Shown: piece by piece, positions 1 to 10,492 of the stretch
How positions within the stretch are numbered: position 1 is the first letter of the stretch
Layout: the number at the start of each line of letters is the position of its first letter
DNA from: Klebsormidium nitens
Lineage: Eukaryota; Streptophyta; Klebsormidiophyceae; Klebsormidiales; Klebsormidiaceae
Assembly (NCBI GenBank): GCA_000708835.1
Contig: DF237050.1
Coordinates: 119,919-183,918, forward strand
Length of the DNA stretch: 64,000 nucleotides
Direction of reading: 5' to 3'
Position numbers and translations under genes: made by a program
Notes under the pieces: model-generated
Database searches by the model: none
The model's input: the letters and a program-made list of their open reading frames with translations, nothing else
What the model was told of the DNA's origin: nothing

Positions 1-29
1 TGAAACCCAGCATGCTCGATGTGCCGCAG

Positions 30-1738
30 GTGCTGTTCAACGACACCATCTTCTACAATATCGCGTACGGTCGACCTACTGCCAGCAAGGATGACATCAT
101 CACGGCCGCGAAGATGGCCAAGCTGCACGACGCGATCATGCGCATGCCGGACGGCTACGAGACGCTTGTCGGCGAGCGCGGTCTCAAGGTAAGGCCTCGC
201 TGGGTTCTTTGGCCTGCAGAACAAATTTCTGGTATACGTGGTTTCCTGATCCTTGTAAGATGGTTTCATTTCACAACCGACCGTTTTACCGGTACGGGTA
301 AACAAATTCTCGGTAATGAGAGTTTTGCGAGTCCTGGAAGCAGCCCTATGAAACATTCATGCAAAGCATTTACTGACGACACAACCTAAGCTTTTTCGAG
401 GTAGGCTTGTGATGTTCCACACAACAAGTCCTCACTTAGGCTAGTATCCTACCCAAGATCCTACATCAAGGCTAGTCTAAGCTAGTCTAGACTAGAAAGC
501 TCAAGGCGCTGAGTCACAAATCGAGCGGGTTCGATCACTCATCTGGGTGAGGTTGGACTAGCGGAGTATCTGAAGATTATAGTTGAAGTCGAGTTGCGTC
601 AAGCCGTTGACCGAATGGAATTGTAGCGGGCGGTGCTGACGTGATTCAGTGGAGGCCTGGTCTGGGGTCCGATTTGCTCGGTCGCTGGCGACTCTGGTTG
701 ATTAATCCGGAAGCAATGAAGTCGCCGATTGCCAGGAGCGAAGCCTCGCTAAGGGTCCGTGAGGCACGAAAGCTTCCAGGAACGAAAGCACGCGCTCTGA
801 TCCTAGATGCTGGCGGCTCGCGATTCGCCCAAAAGCATTTGTTGACGAAACTTCCGCTTTCTGCAGTTGAGCGGCGGCGAGAAGCAGCGCGTAGCCATTG
901 CGAGGGCATTCCTGAAGTCGCCCCGCATGCTGTGCTGCGACGAGGCCACGTCAGCCCTTGACTCAGGGACGGAGGTGAGGGCACTTATCAAAGATGGAGG
1001 CCCTTGGTTCAGTTTGTTCGATGCAGCTTTTCTGAACGGCGCATGTTGGTGTTTATGCAGGTTTTAGATAGATGTATTACTTGCAAGGGGGAGGAAAGTT
1101 CGCAGCAGCTGACCGGTAAGAGTTTGACAAGTAGCCGGTTCTACATGGGTTTTGGCCCCCCCAATCTTGGTGCAGGGCTGGTTTGATTGGCATCTTTCTT
1201 GCAGATACGACTCCTCTCAGGAGCTTATGGTTTTGCCTTGCAGGCCGCAATTTTGGACTCTTTGAAAGAGCTGGCCGCCGGTCGCACGTGCCTCTTCGTG
1301 GCCCATCGGTTATCGACGGTGGCCCACTGTGACCACATCCTAGTCATGGACGCGGGGTTGATAGTTGAGGAGGGCACGCATGAAGAACTGGTACAAAAGG
1401 GCGGGGCATATAGCAAGATGTGGTCGTTACAGCAGGCGGAAAAGAAAGAGGATGCCCCCGAGAATGGGCATAACGGTGCTAACGGTGCGGCGAGTGTTAG
1501 TGGGAGAGGACTGGAGTCGGAAGGACTGGCGTCGTCATCTAGGGAAGACAGCGCCCATGTAAATAACGGGACCAACGGTGCGAATGGCGTTGAGAGGAGC
1601 TTGGCCAGCCGAGAACTGAAAGAGGAGATGCAGCGGAGCGAAGAAGTGGGTGTCGTAGTGGAAGAAAGTGCCAAGACTGGAACTGCTGGCTTCAGAGTAG
1701 ACGATCTTTTGCCTGCCACGAGAAGCGAGTCCGAGTAG
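30..1738 (+). CDS. ATM/ABCB-type ABC half-transporter, C-terminal part (5' cut by window)
   Basis: Exons 30-188, 867-974 and 1244-1738 (254 codons, phase-0 joins) encode the end of an ABC nucleotide-binding domain. Visible in order are [14 protein letters not shown] after the Q-loop, VGERGLK, the signature LSGGEKQR, Walker B ([16 protein letters not shown]) and the H-loop VAHRLSTV. The wording is closest to the mitochondrial ATM1/ABCB7/ATM3 group, which exports a glutathione-linked sulfur compound used for cytosolic Fe-S and Mo-cofactor assembly. The membrane domain and Walker A lie left of the window. The open frame before base 30 reads through a 3' splice site (cag at 27-29), so I start at 30; the preceding exon should end in VPQDT. 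After the NBD comes a low-complexity tail of about 100 residues rich in N, G, S and E, with a motif like NGxNGANG twice. The family is clear; assignment to ATM rather than another ABCB half-transporter is likely. Confidence 0.85.
189..866 (+). other. Intron of the ABC transporter gene with CTAGTCTA-type short repeats
   Basis: This intron runs between the GERGLK exon (donor gtaagg) and the LSGGEK exon (acceptor ctgcag). Around 430-495 it carries several overlapping copies of gctagtctaa / gctagtctag. I see no coding potential that continues the protein. Confidence 0.6.
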
Positions 1739-2662
1739 CTAATCTGCACGCTTTGATTGGATATTTTTCTTGGCTCGTTTCGGCTCTTTTCTGTTCATGC
1801 ACGCAAGTACGTTCCTGCACATAGAGTCGGATTTGTTGTCCTCAGCCCCATCCTGCTAAAAAGCAACAAGACGGTCTGCTCTAATTCTTACTTCCACACG
1901 CGTTGTATAGCACAATTTCCGCTCTGATGCATGCAATTTGTGGTCACATTTTGGAAGCAACCCTTTAAGTTTCATGAGCACGTATATAGCACGGTTGCCG
2001 ATGGCCACCGGAGTTGGCGCACGCGTGACTGCATAAATGTGTTGTAATTCTTATGTTGATCATGTTAAGAACACGGCCCAAAGCAAGCCCAGGGACTATG
2101 CATCTCACTGACGGTTTCGTGGAATTCGAGTGAGGAGGGATTGATCCACGCAATGATTTTCTGTACGCAAATGAACGATGGCGTTAGTTCACACATTAAG
2201 CAAATCTGCCCGTCTGGGGCACTCTGGCGGTCAAAGATTTGATGCACAATCATGCACAAGCCCCATGCTTCGGTACGGGCTTTATAATGTGATGTATGTA
2301 TGTATGCACACAAGGTACTCAATGAAGGAAAGCATGATGCATCTAACATTCGGTAGGCTTGTAGCAAACAAGTAATCCAGCACAGAAACGACCCGCGTGT
2401 CTGATCAACTGAAGAAACGAACCCCGACTGGATACTCCTTTGAGATATAGGGTATCCACATTGTTCACTCTAACCTAGGTCACCTTCCTGATTAGGGATA
2501 CTCGCGTTTTCAGCGGATCTCGCAGGCTTCCCTTCTCTCACGTGTTTGATAAGGGAAGAAACCTCAAACTCAATAACTAACCTAACGACCAGGCTCCTTT
2601 CCAATGAGCCTGGCCGATCCCGTCGAACCGCGACCCACTATGACAAACGCAAAAGTCCCCGT
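1739..2662. other. Convergent intergenic / 3' UTR spacer
   Basis: This 0.9 kb lies between the stop codons of the ABC transporter (+) and the WAV3-like gene (-). It is AT-richer than the flanking exons and holds no supported ORF. The 3' UTRs and poly(A) sites of both genes must lie here, but I cannot place them. Confidence 0.6.
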
Positions 2663-5600
2663 CTACCGCTTTACTTCAAAGCACTGCGAGCGATTGATCA
2701 TGAACTCCATTGTTGACGTGCTATAGCCCGCTGACCCTGTCCTAGACCCCCTCCTAAAGGTGGACGTGCTCGCCCTTTGCATTGTGTGCGACAAGCCCTG
2801 TGACATACTAAACGCGCGGCCCCGTTCCTCGTACTCATCCATAGACGCAAACCCTACCGCGCACTCTCTGAGGTCGTTATCTAGCTGCAACGTCAGCGGA
2901 TCGCCTCCCGCAAACGCGGCGGACTGCCCAATCTGCGCTATTGCATTTTCCAGCATCTTCTGTGCCGCTCCTAGTTGCCCGAGCTCCGCCCACTCCCGAG
3001 CGGTGCTCATCGCCCGGGTTGCAATCAACCGGTTCCTCTGCCTGTCTACGTCGATGTCAACGAGGTCCTCCCCGGGCGGGATTTGGAGTGGCCGGGACAC
3101 CACAAGCTCCGCTGGGGTTACCGCTTTGATGAGTTGAGTGCGCGCTTGGACATAGTTCCCTGAAGCCGCAAGCACGAGCTGGCGTTCGTCCGCACCCCTC
3201 GAACCCGCGAACTTGGGAAGGTTCAGCTCCACCAGGATATCGCGGGCCTCCTCGGCGTACATGTCGCCCAGCACGATCTCGGCCCGGGTGCCCGCCTCGT
3301 CGACCGTCCGCTCGAACATCCCCGCGTGCAGATGCTGGATCCGACAACCGTTACCATCAACATTAAGTCCGCCCACCTGGAGCGACACCGTCACGTCCTG
3401 GGCCACGACCGTGAGCAGCCCACCGATGCACCGCGCGAAAGCGTCCTGCACGCCCTCCGTTTTCTTGATGAAGCTGTACGTGCCTTTGGCCTCGCTTGCA
3501 ACCGAGAACATGGCCTCCGCGTCGTGGTCGCCCCCAAACCCGAACGTGTGCACCGCAACCCCAGCCCAGTCGGTGACGCCCCACTCGGGCAGCAGCAGCG
3601 ACATCTCGCGCCGGCCCCACGAGTCCTGCCCGTCCGACAGCAACACCACCGCGCGCACCGGGTTTCGCGTGCGCGCATCTTTCAACACCTTCAGCCCCAG
3701 CCGCAGCCCCGCGCCGATGTTCGTCCCGGACGAGACCTCGATCCGCTTGACAGCGGAGACGATCCGCTCGCGCCCGGCGTCCGTGACGCGCAGCAGGGGC
3801 GTCACGCGGTACGCGCGCTTCGAGAACGCGACCACCGAGAGCCGGTCGTTCGGGCCCAGGTTCTGGGTCACGAACTCGATCGTCTTCTGCACCAGCCGCA
3901 ATTTGCGCCCCATCATGCTCTTGCTGACGTCAAGGACCGCGACCAAGTCCAGCGGGGCGCGCGCCTCCTCGAGCGAATGCGGGTCCGGCCCGGGGAGTGC
4001 CTCCGGGGCCGGGCACACGCTCTCCGACAACCGCAGCCGCTCCGTCATCTGCTCCGTCAGCCAGCCGTCGAGATCCGCCGAGTCGCGCCTCTCCAACGGT
4101 TGCAGGAGCGCCACGTCTGCAGACCCGGCTCTTTGGAGGCGGTCACCCGCATTCCGTGGCCACTCCAAGCTGTCCAGCTCGGCGGAGCCACGAGAACCGG
4201 TCCGCTTGCGGCTGGGGACGCCCGACGTGCCCACGTCAGATTCGAAGGAGCGGCCACTGCCCGACGCTTTTCGGCTGTGGTGTGAAGTGGCGCCGGGCGG
4301 AGACTGGTTGCTGCTGCTCGGGTTAGAAGCGGGGGGTTTGGCCAGTGGCGCCGCTTTGACGGTGACTAGGCAAAGGAACTTGTCGCGGGAGTCGGCGGCG
4401 GCAACCGCGGGGTGCTCGCTTCGAACGGAGATCTGCGACCGGAGTTAAAAACATGGGTTATGCATTGAACTAAGCCAACAAGGTGGGCTGGACTAGGATT
4501 GCAGTTAGACTTCATCTGGCAGGGCGCGTGCCAGAAGCGGAAGGTCAGGCGGTGATAAAGTAAGTCAACTATGAAAAGCACGTCTTCTGAACAAAGAAGT
4601 GTTACCGAAAAGTGAAGGTTACAGTCAAGTTGCACAGAAAAAGACCGACCAAAAGCCGTCTGTTTGTCAAAGTCTGGCATGTGAACCTCGTACTCCAACT
4701 TCCGCTCAAAAAGGTGGTGAATGAACCCCTTGCCCGCAGACGTCGGCCACTTTACAATTAGCCGTCTGCACGCGGAGGAAAACTTGTACCAAGCAATTCT
4801 CATGTCGTTCTCCACACTCGAAGCAGCGGCCGAGACCAAGACCCACCTCCAGATCCGGCGCACTCCCCGGGATTGGCTGCAGCGGCATCACCGGGTCGTC
4901 ATCATCGAACATCTCCGGTCCAATCGCCGCCTCAAAGCGCGCCATGTCGAACCCGCCATCCGCCTGCAGGCTCCCCCCGAACTGATGCCCGCTCGCCTGA
5001 TTCCAGGCCTCCGGCTGGTTGGCCCCGCGCTGCTCCTGCACCCCCCGCAGCACCTCCGAGATGCCGTCCGACCCAAAGTCACTGTTGTAAAACCAGCCGC
5101 GGCTGTCTGCGATCGGGTTTGGACGCTCATCGGCAGTGTTCGGACGCTCCCCAGCTGCATGCGGACGGTCCGTCGAGCGGCTGTACACGATGTTGCTGTT
5201 GGTGTCGACTCGAATGTCCCGCTCGTTCTCGTCCATGGACGACCAAGTTCCGTCGGCGGGGGGCACGGACGTGCGGAAGCTTTCCAGGTGCTCGGGGAAC
5301 TCTCTAGAGGGGCTGCTCTCCTTGACGGGGCTGGGGGAGCCTCTTCCCGGTTCTGGGGAGAGCGAGCCGGGGCGGCTGGTCACAGGCGATTTGTAGACGC
5401 CCACTTCTACAGGAGGGTTCCTGTCAAGGACCTTGAATGCTTTGGAGTAGCTCGCAAACAGGGGGTGATCCGGAGGCAGCGCATGCCCGCTGGTAAGAAT
5501 CTCTGCACTCTGGTTCCACATCTCGTCCCCCGTAACGGGCTCGACATCCGGGGCTTTCCTGCCCCGCCCCCTGGCTGGAGGCGACTCCTCATCAGAGCCA

Positions 5601-7872
5601 CTACTTTCTACCAAAGCACCGGTGGGTTTGAACTCTCTGCTGGGAGCGAAAAAGTGTGCCCAATCCTGATCGTCCAGCTTACTCGCAGCCGGCCGGGCCC
5701 CCCTCCCTGGCGGGGGGGTTAGACTGCCCCTTCCGGGGGGCGGCGTCAAGCTCCCCACTCCTCTCAAACCCTCCCCCGCCGCCCTGTTCTCGCCGTCAAA
5801 GGATTGCGACCGTCGTTTTCCTTCCAGGGGGTTCGCCACGAGCTTGGGAGCCGGCCCTGTGTCCTCTGTATTTGCGGCCTGCCGCCTCTCGTAGCGCCGC
5901 CGCGGGCTGATTGGAGGGGTCTTCCGCCCGGGGGGTGGCTTCAGGTGGGTGCTTTTCTTGTCGGGCGACGCGGCTTCGATGATGCTGGGCAGCGGGGCGC
6001 TGTCCTTTGAGGTCCTCCGGCGACGCGCAAAGATGGGGGGTGCCTGTGGCCCAGGAACGGGGGCCGAACCGGGCTTATTCACCTTAAGCGCCGGCGGCTG
6101 AACGGGTATGTTCACACCACCTGTATCTTGAGCTGGTGCCGGTTCAGGAGGACTCTGGCTGCGCTCTTGTGCGTCGCTCTTCGCATGCACGCCGAAGCAA
6201 AACTCGGGCGCCGGGGCTCCCCCCCCCTCCTTTCTCTTGGCAAAGTCGCCCCCCCGCTGCAGAGCCACCGGGCTTGGCAGGTCGTCAAGCACGCCCGGGG
6301 ACGCTTCCGAGAAGCGCTCCGAGTGGTGGAAGTGGAACGGGTCCCCGGGCGACTGCTCGGCTTCGTATTCGTCGGCATCGAGCTGCAGGGTTCTCTTTGC
6401 CCAGGAGCCCTTGAATGCTGACGCCGGAGGGCCCTCCGAAGGCCCCGTTCCGGCTTCCGTCATGTCGCGGAAGGTGGGCGGACGTTCCAGGGCTAAAGGC
6501 CCGGAGCCTGGGGCCTGGTTAGGTTTGGAGGGGTGCTGAATCACGGGTGCCACAGGGATGTCGTCCAAGTCTACATCGTCGTCAGCAGGGGGAAGCGGAG
6601 GGGTTGTCGAGGGCCGGCTGCTGCGGGGTGGTCGGGCACCTGCTTCGCAAAGGGCAGGCCTCAGAGAGGATACTTATATGAGCGAATGCTTTCACAGATT
6701 AGATTGCCGTAAAGAGCAATGGTATACCCGTACCAACTTCGATGTAGCGGCAAGCATCTTTCGCGCCCCAAGTTCTCACTGTGAAAACTTCCCTCCGGCC
6801 TTTCCTCAAGTTCAAGTCAAGCAGGCAAGCATCCTTTCGTTCGAACGGAACCTACAACTGCTCTCAAGTCAAAAAGCTTCGGACTTATTGCCCCCAGCCC
6901 CCACACAAACACGCAAACTGACTTCCATGAGTCACAAAGGAAGCAATGTTTTTAGCCCTCAGCGGTTGGATGACAAACCTCAACCCACAGGCGACCTGGT
7001 TAAAGTGGCGACCGCTCACCTGCGCCCTTGCGGTTCAGCGGCTGTCCCTGGTAGGAGTAGCCCAGCGCGCCGTTGGCCCAGGCCCCCGTGTCCGGGAGGC
7101 GGCGCCACGTCTTGCGGCAGAGCGGACACCGCAGCTGACCGAGGTCGAGGCCCAGAGCGATGCACTCGAAGTGGAATGTGTGGCCACACTCAGCAGTGAA
7201 CAAAGAGCCAGGGTGTCGCGGGTCTGCCTCCCTCCGACAAGATGCACACGCCTGGAGAAGGAGAGTCCATGGTGAAGACATCAAGGACGGTCTTGTACAA
7301 ACGTCTTGGAAGACCTCAAACCTCAACAGGTCGTTCTAATAATGAGAACGTCTTAGCCAGCTTCAGAATTTGCCCTACGTACGACAGAAGCATTCAGTAA
7401 TTGCATGCATCAGTCCCAAAACCTTCCTCATCAGTATAATTCCTTCCACCATGTACGAGTTTGTTCGGCATTGAATAGTGATTGACTCATGAATGAGTTT
7501 GCCCACCTTTGAGTCGCCTGCCGCACTCTTTGGCCTCTGGAACACCATGCTCTGGAATGTCGGCCGCGTGACCACCAAGCCGTCCAGCTCCCCGCTGTAC
7601 GTGTGCGGGGCCTCCCGCTTGAACTCCGTGCTGACATCAGACCCGAAAGCGGCGACATCATGCGCCCCTTCCCCTCTCTCTGACTCTTCGGAAAGCTCTG
7701 GCCCCAGTGCATGCCGCCCGTTTCTCTCCACATATGGTCCCCCGCTGCCCTCAGCCTTTTGCTGCTCCCGACGAGGTGGGGTGCTCTCCCGGCCGTCCGG
7801 CTGGTCAGGGACCGCGCCTCTGTCTTTCCCACGGGCAGAGAACCTCCCAACTAGTGTGGTAAGTTTGCCCAT
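2663..7872 (-). CDS. WAV3-like RING + von Willebrand A domain protein (putative E3 ubiquitin ligase)
   Basis: Exons on the minus strand are 7872-7507, 7251-7020, 6639-4847 and 4432-2663 (1387 codons with stop; all phases close). The RING is at residues about 124-173: CASC, then FTAECGHTFHFECIALGL, then CPLCRKTW, the spacing typical of the Arabidopsis WAV3 family. The last exon starts with ISVRSEHPAV and DSRDKFLCLVTVKA, which match the segment preceding the VWA domain in that family. The VWA domain follows at about 960-1150 with MIDAS motif DVSKS and LLSDGQDSWG. WAV3 proteins are RING ubiquitin ligases acting in root gravitropism and wavy growth; ligase activity here is inferred from the RING. 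This copy is roughly twice the usual 650-750 residues because exon 3 adds about 600 Pro/Ser/Gly/Glu-rich, probably disordered residues between RING and VWA. The start is the first ATG of exon 1; the N-terminus is basic and unstructured. Confidence 0.88.
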
Positions 7873-9776
7873 CGGGTGACCGACTAAGGCTTCTCTGAGT
7901 ATTGGAGTTGAGGCGAATCAACCTGCTTTACCTGTTCCAATTGCTAGGACAAGTGCACTAGCACTTCTCCATCTACTGTAATACCAGCTTGCACTTGAGA
8001 GTGCACATTGCCGTCCTCTGTGCAGATACCGTGCTTGTACCTGAACAAGAAGACCTGATGAGAGTACAGACCGAAACTTCATTACTTGGTGAAGTGGTTC
8101 TCAAAGGTGAAGGTATGTTGGTTATGTTGCGTCCTTGCTTACAAGCACAGTCTGAAACAGAAATAGTCCTGCTTCATCTTGAAACTCATTTTAGACCTTT
8201 ATGGTAGGGCAATGATGCAGTCGCATCGGTTGTAGCTCCACCTGAAGGGGAGATTCTAGTGTTAAAGCACAGCACTTCGCCACAATATAGAGGCACCCGC
8301 AAGCAAAAAGTTGATTACACAGTGGTTCTTTGAAAGCCTGCTTTACCAAGCTCCCTCATGGTCTTCTATCTTTGATATCAAGCTCAGTTGCTCATAAAAC
8401 CAAGTTGAAAAGCAAGCAGCGGGATGTATGTATACCTCTTACTGTCAATCAACCAGACTTAGAACACTTGAAACCAACCCCACCCTTTCACAAAATTCTC
8501 TTTGAGGTTTGAGGAACCAGGATTCTCATAATACATGGCAAAGCTAGTGGCAGAAGAGAAAAAATGTAACCCTTCCAGCTATATCATAAGGAAACGACAA
8601 CATACCCAAGTTGTCAACATTCACCTGGGAAGAGCAAGGACGTCCACCCCTCAGATTCAGCTGGCAACGTTATCATCAACCGCTGACTTGTACCTGCAAA
8701 GCCGCGGGCTTTATACCTTCTTTGAGGCTCCTTTGACAAGGACGGAAATGCAGCTCCTGAACTTAGCATACATACCTCGGATACCGGAGTTCCTTGGAAG
8801 AGGAATGAAAAGACTGCTTCAATGTTCACAAAGCTTCCAAGTAAGCGCCAAAATCCTCTCTGCCTAGTACCTACCCTACCTTACTTATCTCTGCAGTCCA
8901 TCATGTATGACGCCAAATTGCAAGGGCGCTCGCCGCTCGCCGCTCTGTGCCTGCATGCGGCACGTTCTTGCCTGGTCAACGGTTGACCGCATTTACGCAC
9001 GGGGGAGGAGACGAAGCTTCGAAACTCGGCCACATCCTTTCAGTTCTCCGTTTTACTTTGAATAAACATCTGCCGTCGTATTTGCAGCTGCGGCGCCCGT
9101 TTGAACGAACAAATGCAAGGTTTCTCGTATCTACCTACACCTAGGTGATCGTTTGTGACCTGCTAGACTTCAACCTGCGATGAGCTGTTTTTAAAAGGAT
9201 ATGTTAGCACATTACCATTTAGTTGTGTCCAGGGTTTGGTTTCGTCCCCGGCTAACCGAAGCCGAAGTGATCCTGCGGGGCCCGTTTCGGGAGGAATCCC
9301 CTCCCGGAGAACGCTGAAGCCGTGAGATGACATCGAGTTTCTTCAGCGGACGGTGAACAATTGATCCGCTGCAATCGCTCCATTAGCTGAATTCATAGAC
9401 TCTTTCAGCAATCCGGACCGTCAATTTGAAGCGCTTTTGCATCGGACGGCGCTTGTCTTACTTAAGAAGTAGAGTGAAACGTTCGCTGCTGGCCGGAGAT
9501 CTGGATTCTTGGTTTGTGGCTCACATTGACAAGAGAAGACTGACCGTGAGTCAAAAGGGACAATCTACACTATTATATTAGTGTCTCCGGTCGATCTGTC
9601 AGAGTACTCTCACAGGGCGTCAATCTGTGCAGGCATTGGTTAATGGTCTGACATGTGTCAGAGTGATCTGTTTGCTTGGATGCGGGACTCCGGTCCTCTT
9701 TGACCGCGCACCGGCATGGTACCGAGCTACTTCCCGGGGACCTCCTGGGGACCTCTCAGTTTCCCGGTGACACTGC

Positions 9777-10018
9777 ACAGTGCACAGTCACTGCCTTTTC
9801 AGTCACAGTTGTCAGTCACAGTCACAGTCTAGGTACCTCTAATAGTGTCCATGGTGTCAAGACCCACAGTATGAGTCACAATTGGTTTCCCGGCAGGTTA
9901 AAAAGCGCCACAGTTTACGGTCACAATCAAGGTTTAATCGTGTCTCAGTCTCAGTCACAGTCACAGTCTCAACCACAGTCACAGTGTCAATCATAAAATC
10001 AAACTTACAGTCACAGTC
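9777..10018. repeat. Imperfect (CAGTCA)n simple-sequence repeat
   Basis: Two clusters of cagtca / cagtct / cagtgt hexamers lie at about 9777-9830 and 9942-10018, separated by unrelated sequence. The reading frames through them (SQSQSQSQ on +, VTVTVTET on -) are by-products of the repeat and not supported as protein. Confidence 0.75.
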
Positions 10019-10296
10019 AACGGATAACCGTATAATAGGTAGCTTAAAAAGATTCAAACCTGATTGACACAGTAAGATTTGGCGGTCGTCCAGCTTACCC
10101 GGCCGGCGATAGCAAGTGCCCGGATGACCGCTGTGCAGGTGTGGTACCTACCGGCCAGCTTCATAGATTTGATCATTTATGGTCGCGGCACGGGAGGGTG
10201 TTAACACAGAAGAATTTCCGGAGACACTAATATTATAGTGTACTTTGTCCTACTTGCGACAGTGAGAGCAGGAGGAGGCTTGTGCTTCAGAAGGGG

Positions 10297-10318
10297 ATTG
10301 GTTGTCAGGTTTTATAAA
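10297..10318 (+). promoter_or_regulatory. Probable core promoter of the HAD-like gene (inverted CCAAT + TATA box)
   Basis: ATTGG (an inverted CCAAT box) at 10297-10301 is followed by TTTATAAAAG starting at 10311, about 180 bp upstream of the ATG at 10493. Spacing and orientation fit a TATA promoter with a 5' leader of roughly 150 bases. No transcript start can be seen from sequence alone. Confidence 0.55.
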
Positions 10319-10492
10319 AGGGAAGGGGTCACCACCTCAATGTCTGGGCCGGAACGCAGCTGCATGCACTGACAGAAGAGGTTCACGAGCCTGCCAGGCG
10401 CAAGAGCGCTTGCCTCTTGAGCTCATCCATCGATATCAAGTTTAGTCAACAGAATAGAGCGAGTTTCTTTCAAAAGAATTCTTTCCTCTCTC

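Larger units (their letters stand above)
7873..10492. other. Divergent intergenic region between WAV3-like and HAD genes
   Basis: This 2.6 kb separates two divergently transcribed genes and must hold both promoters. Short open frames (for example 8535-8867) have no recognisable product, no codon bias like the neighbouring exons and no splice support. The visible content is the AGTCAC-type repeat (9777-10018) and a CCAAT/TATA arrangement close to the HAD gene. Confidence 0.6.

Noticed and set aside
646-984. Open frames within the ABC transporter intron/exon region on the minus strand
   Set aside because: They are antisense to the LSGGEKQR exon and have no independent support.
3213-4448. Long plus-strand open frames (up to 411 codons) opposite the WAV3-like last exon
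   Set aside because: They are antisense shadows of a GC-rich VWA exon; the minus frame has the MIDAS motif and correct splice phases.
9857-10067. Repeat-derived SQSQSQ / VTVTET peptides
   Set aside because: They are translations of the simple-sequence repeat only.
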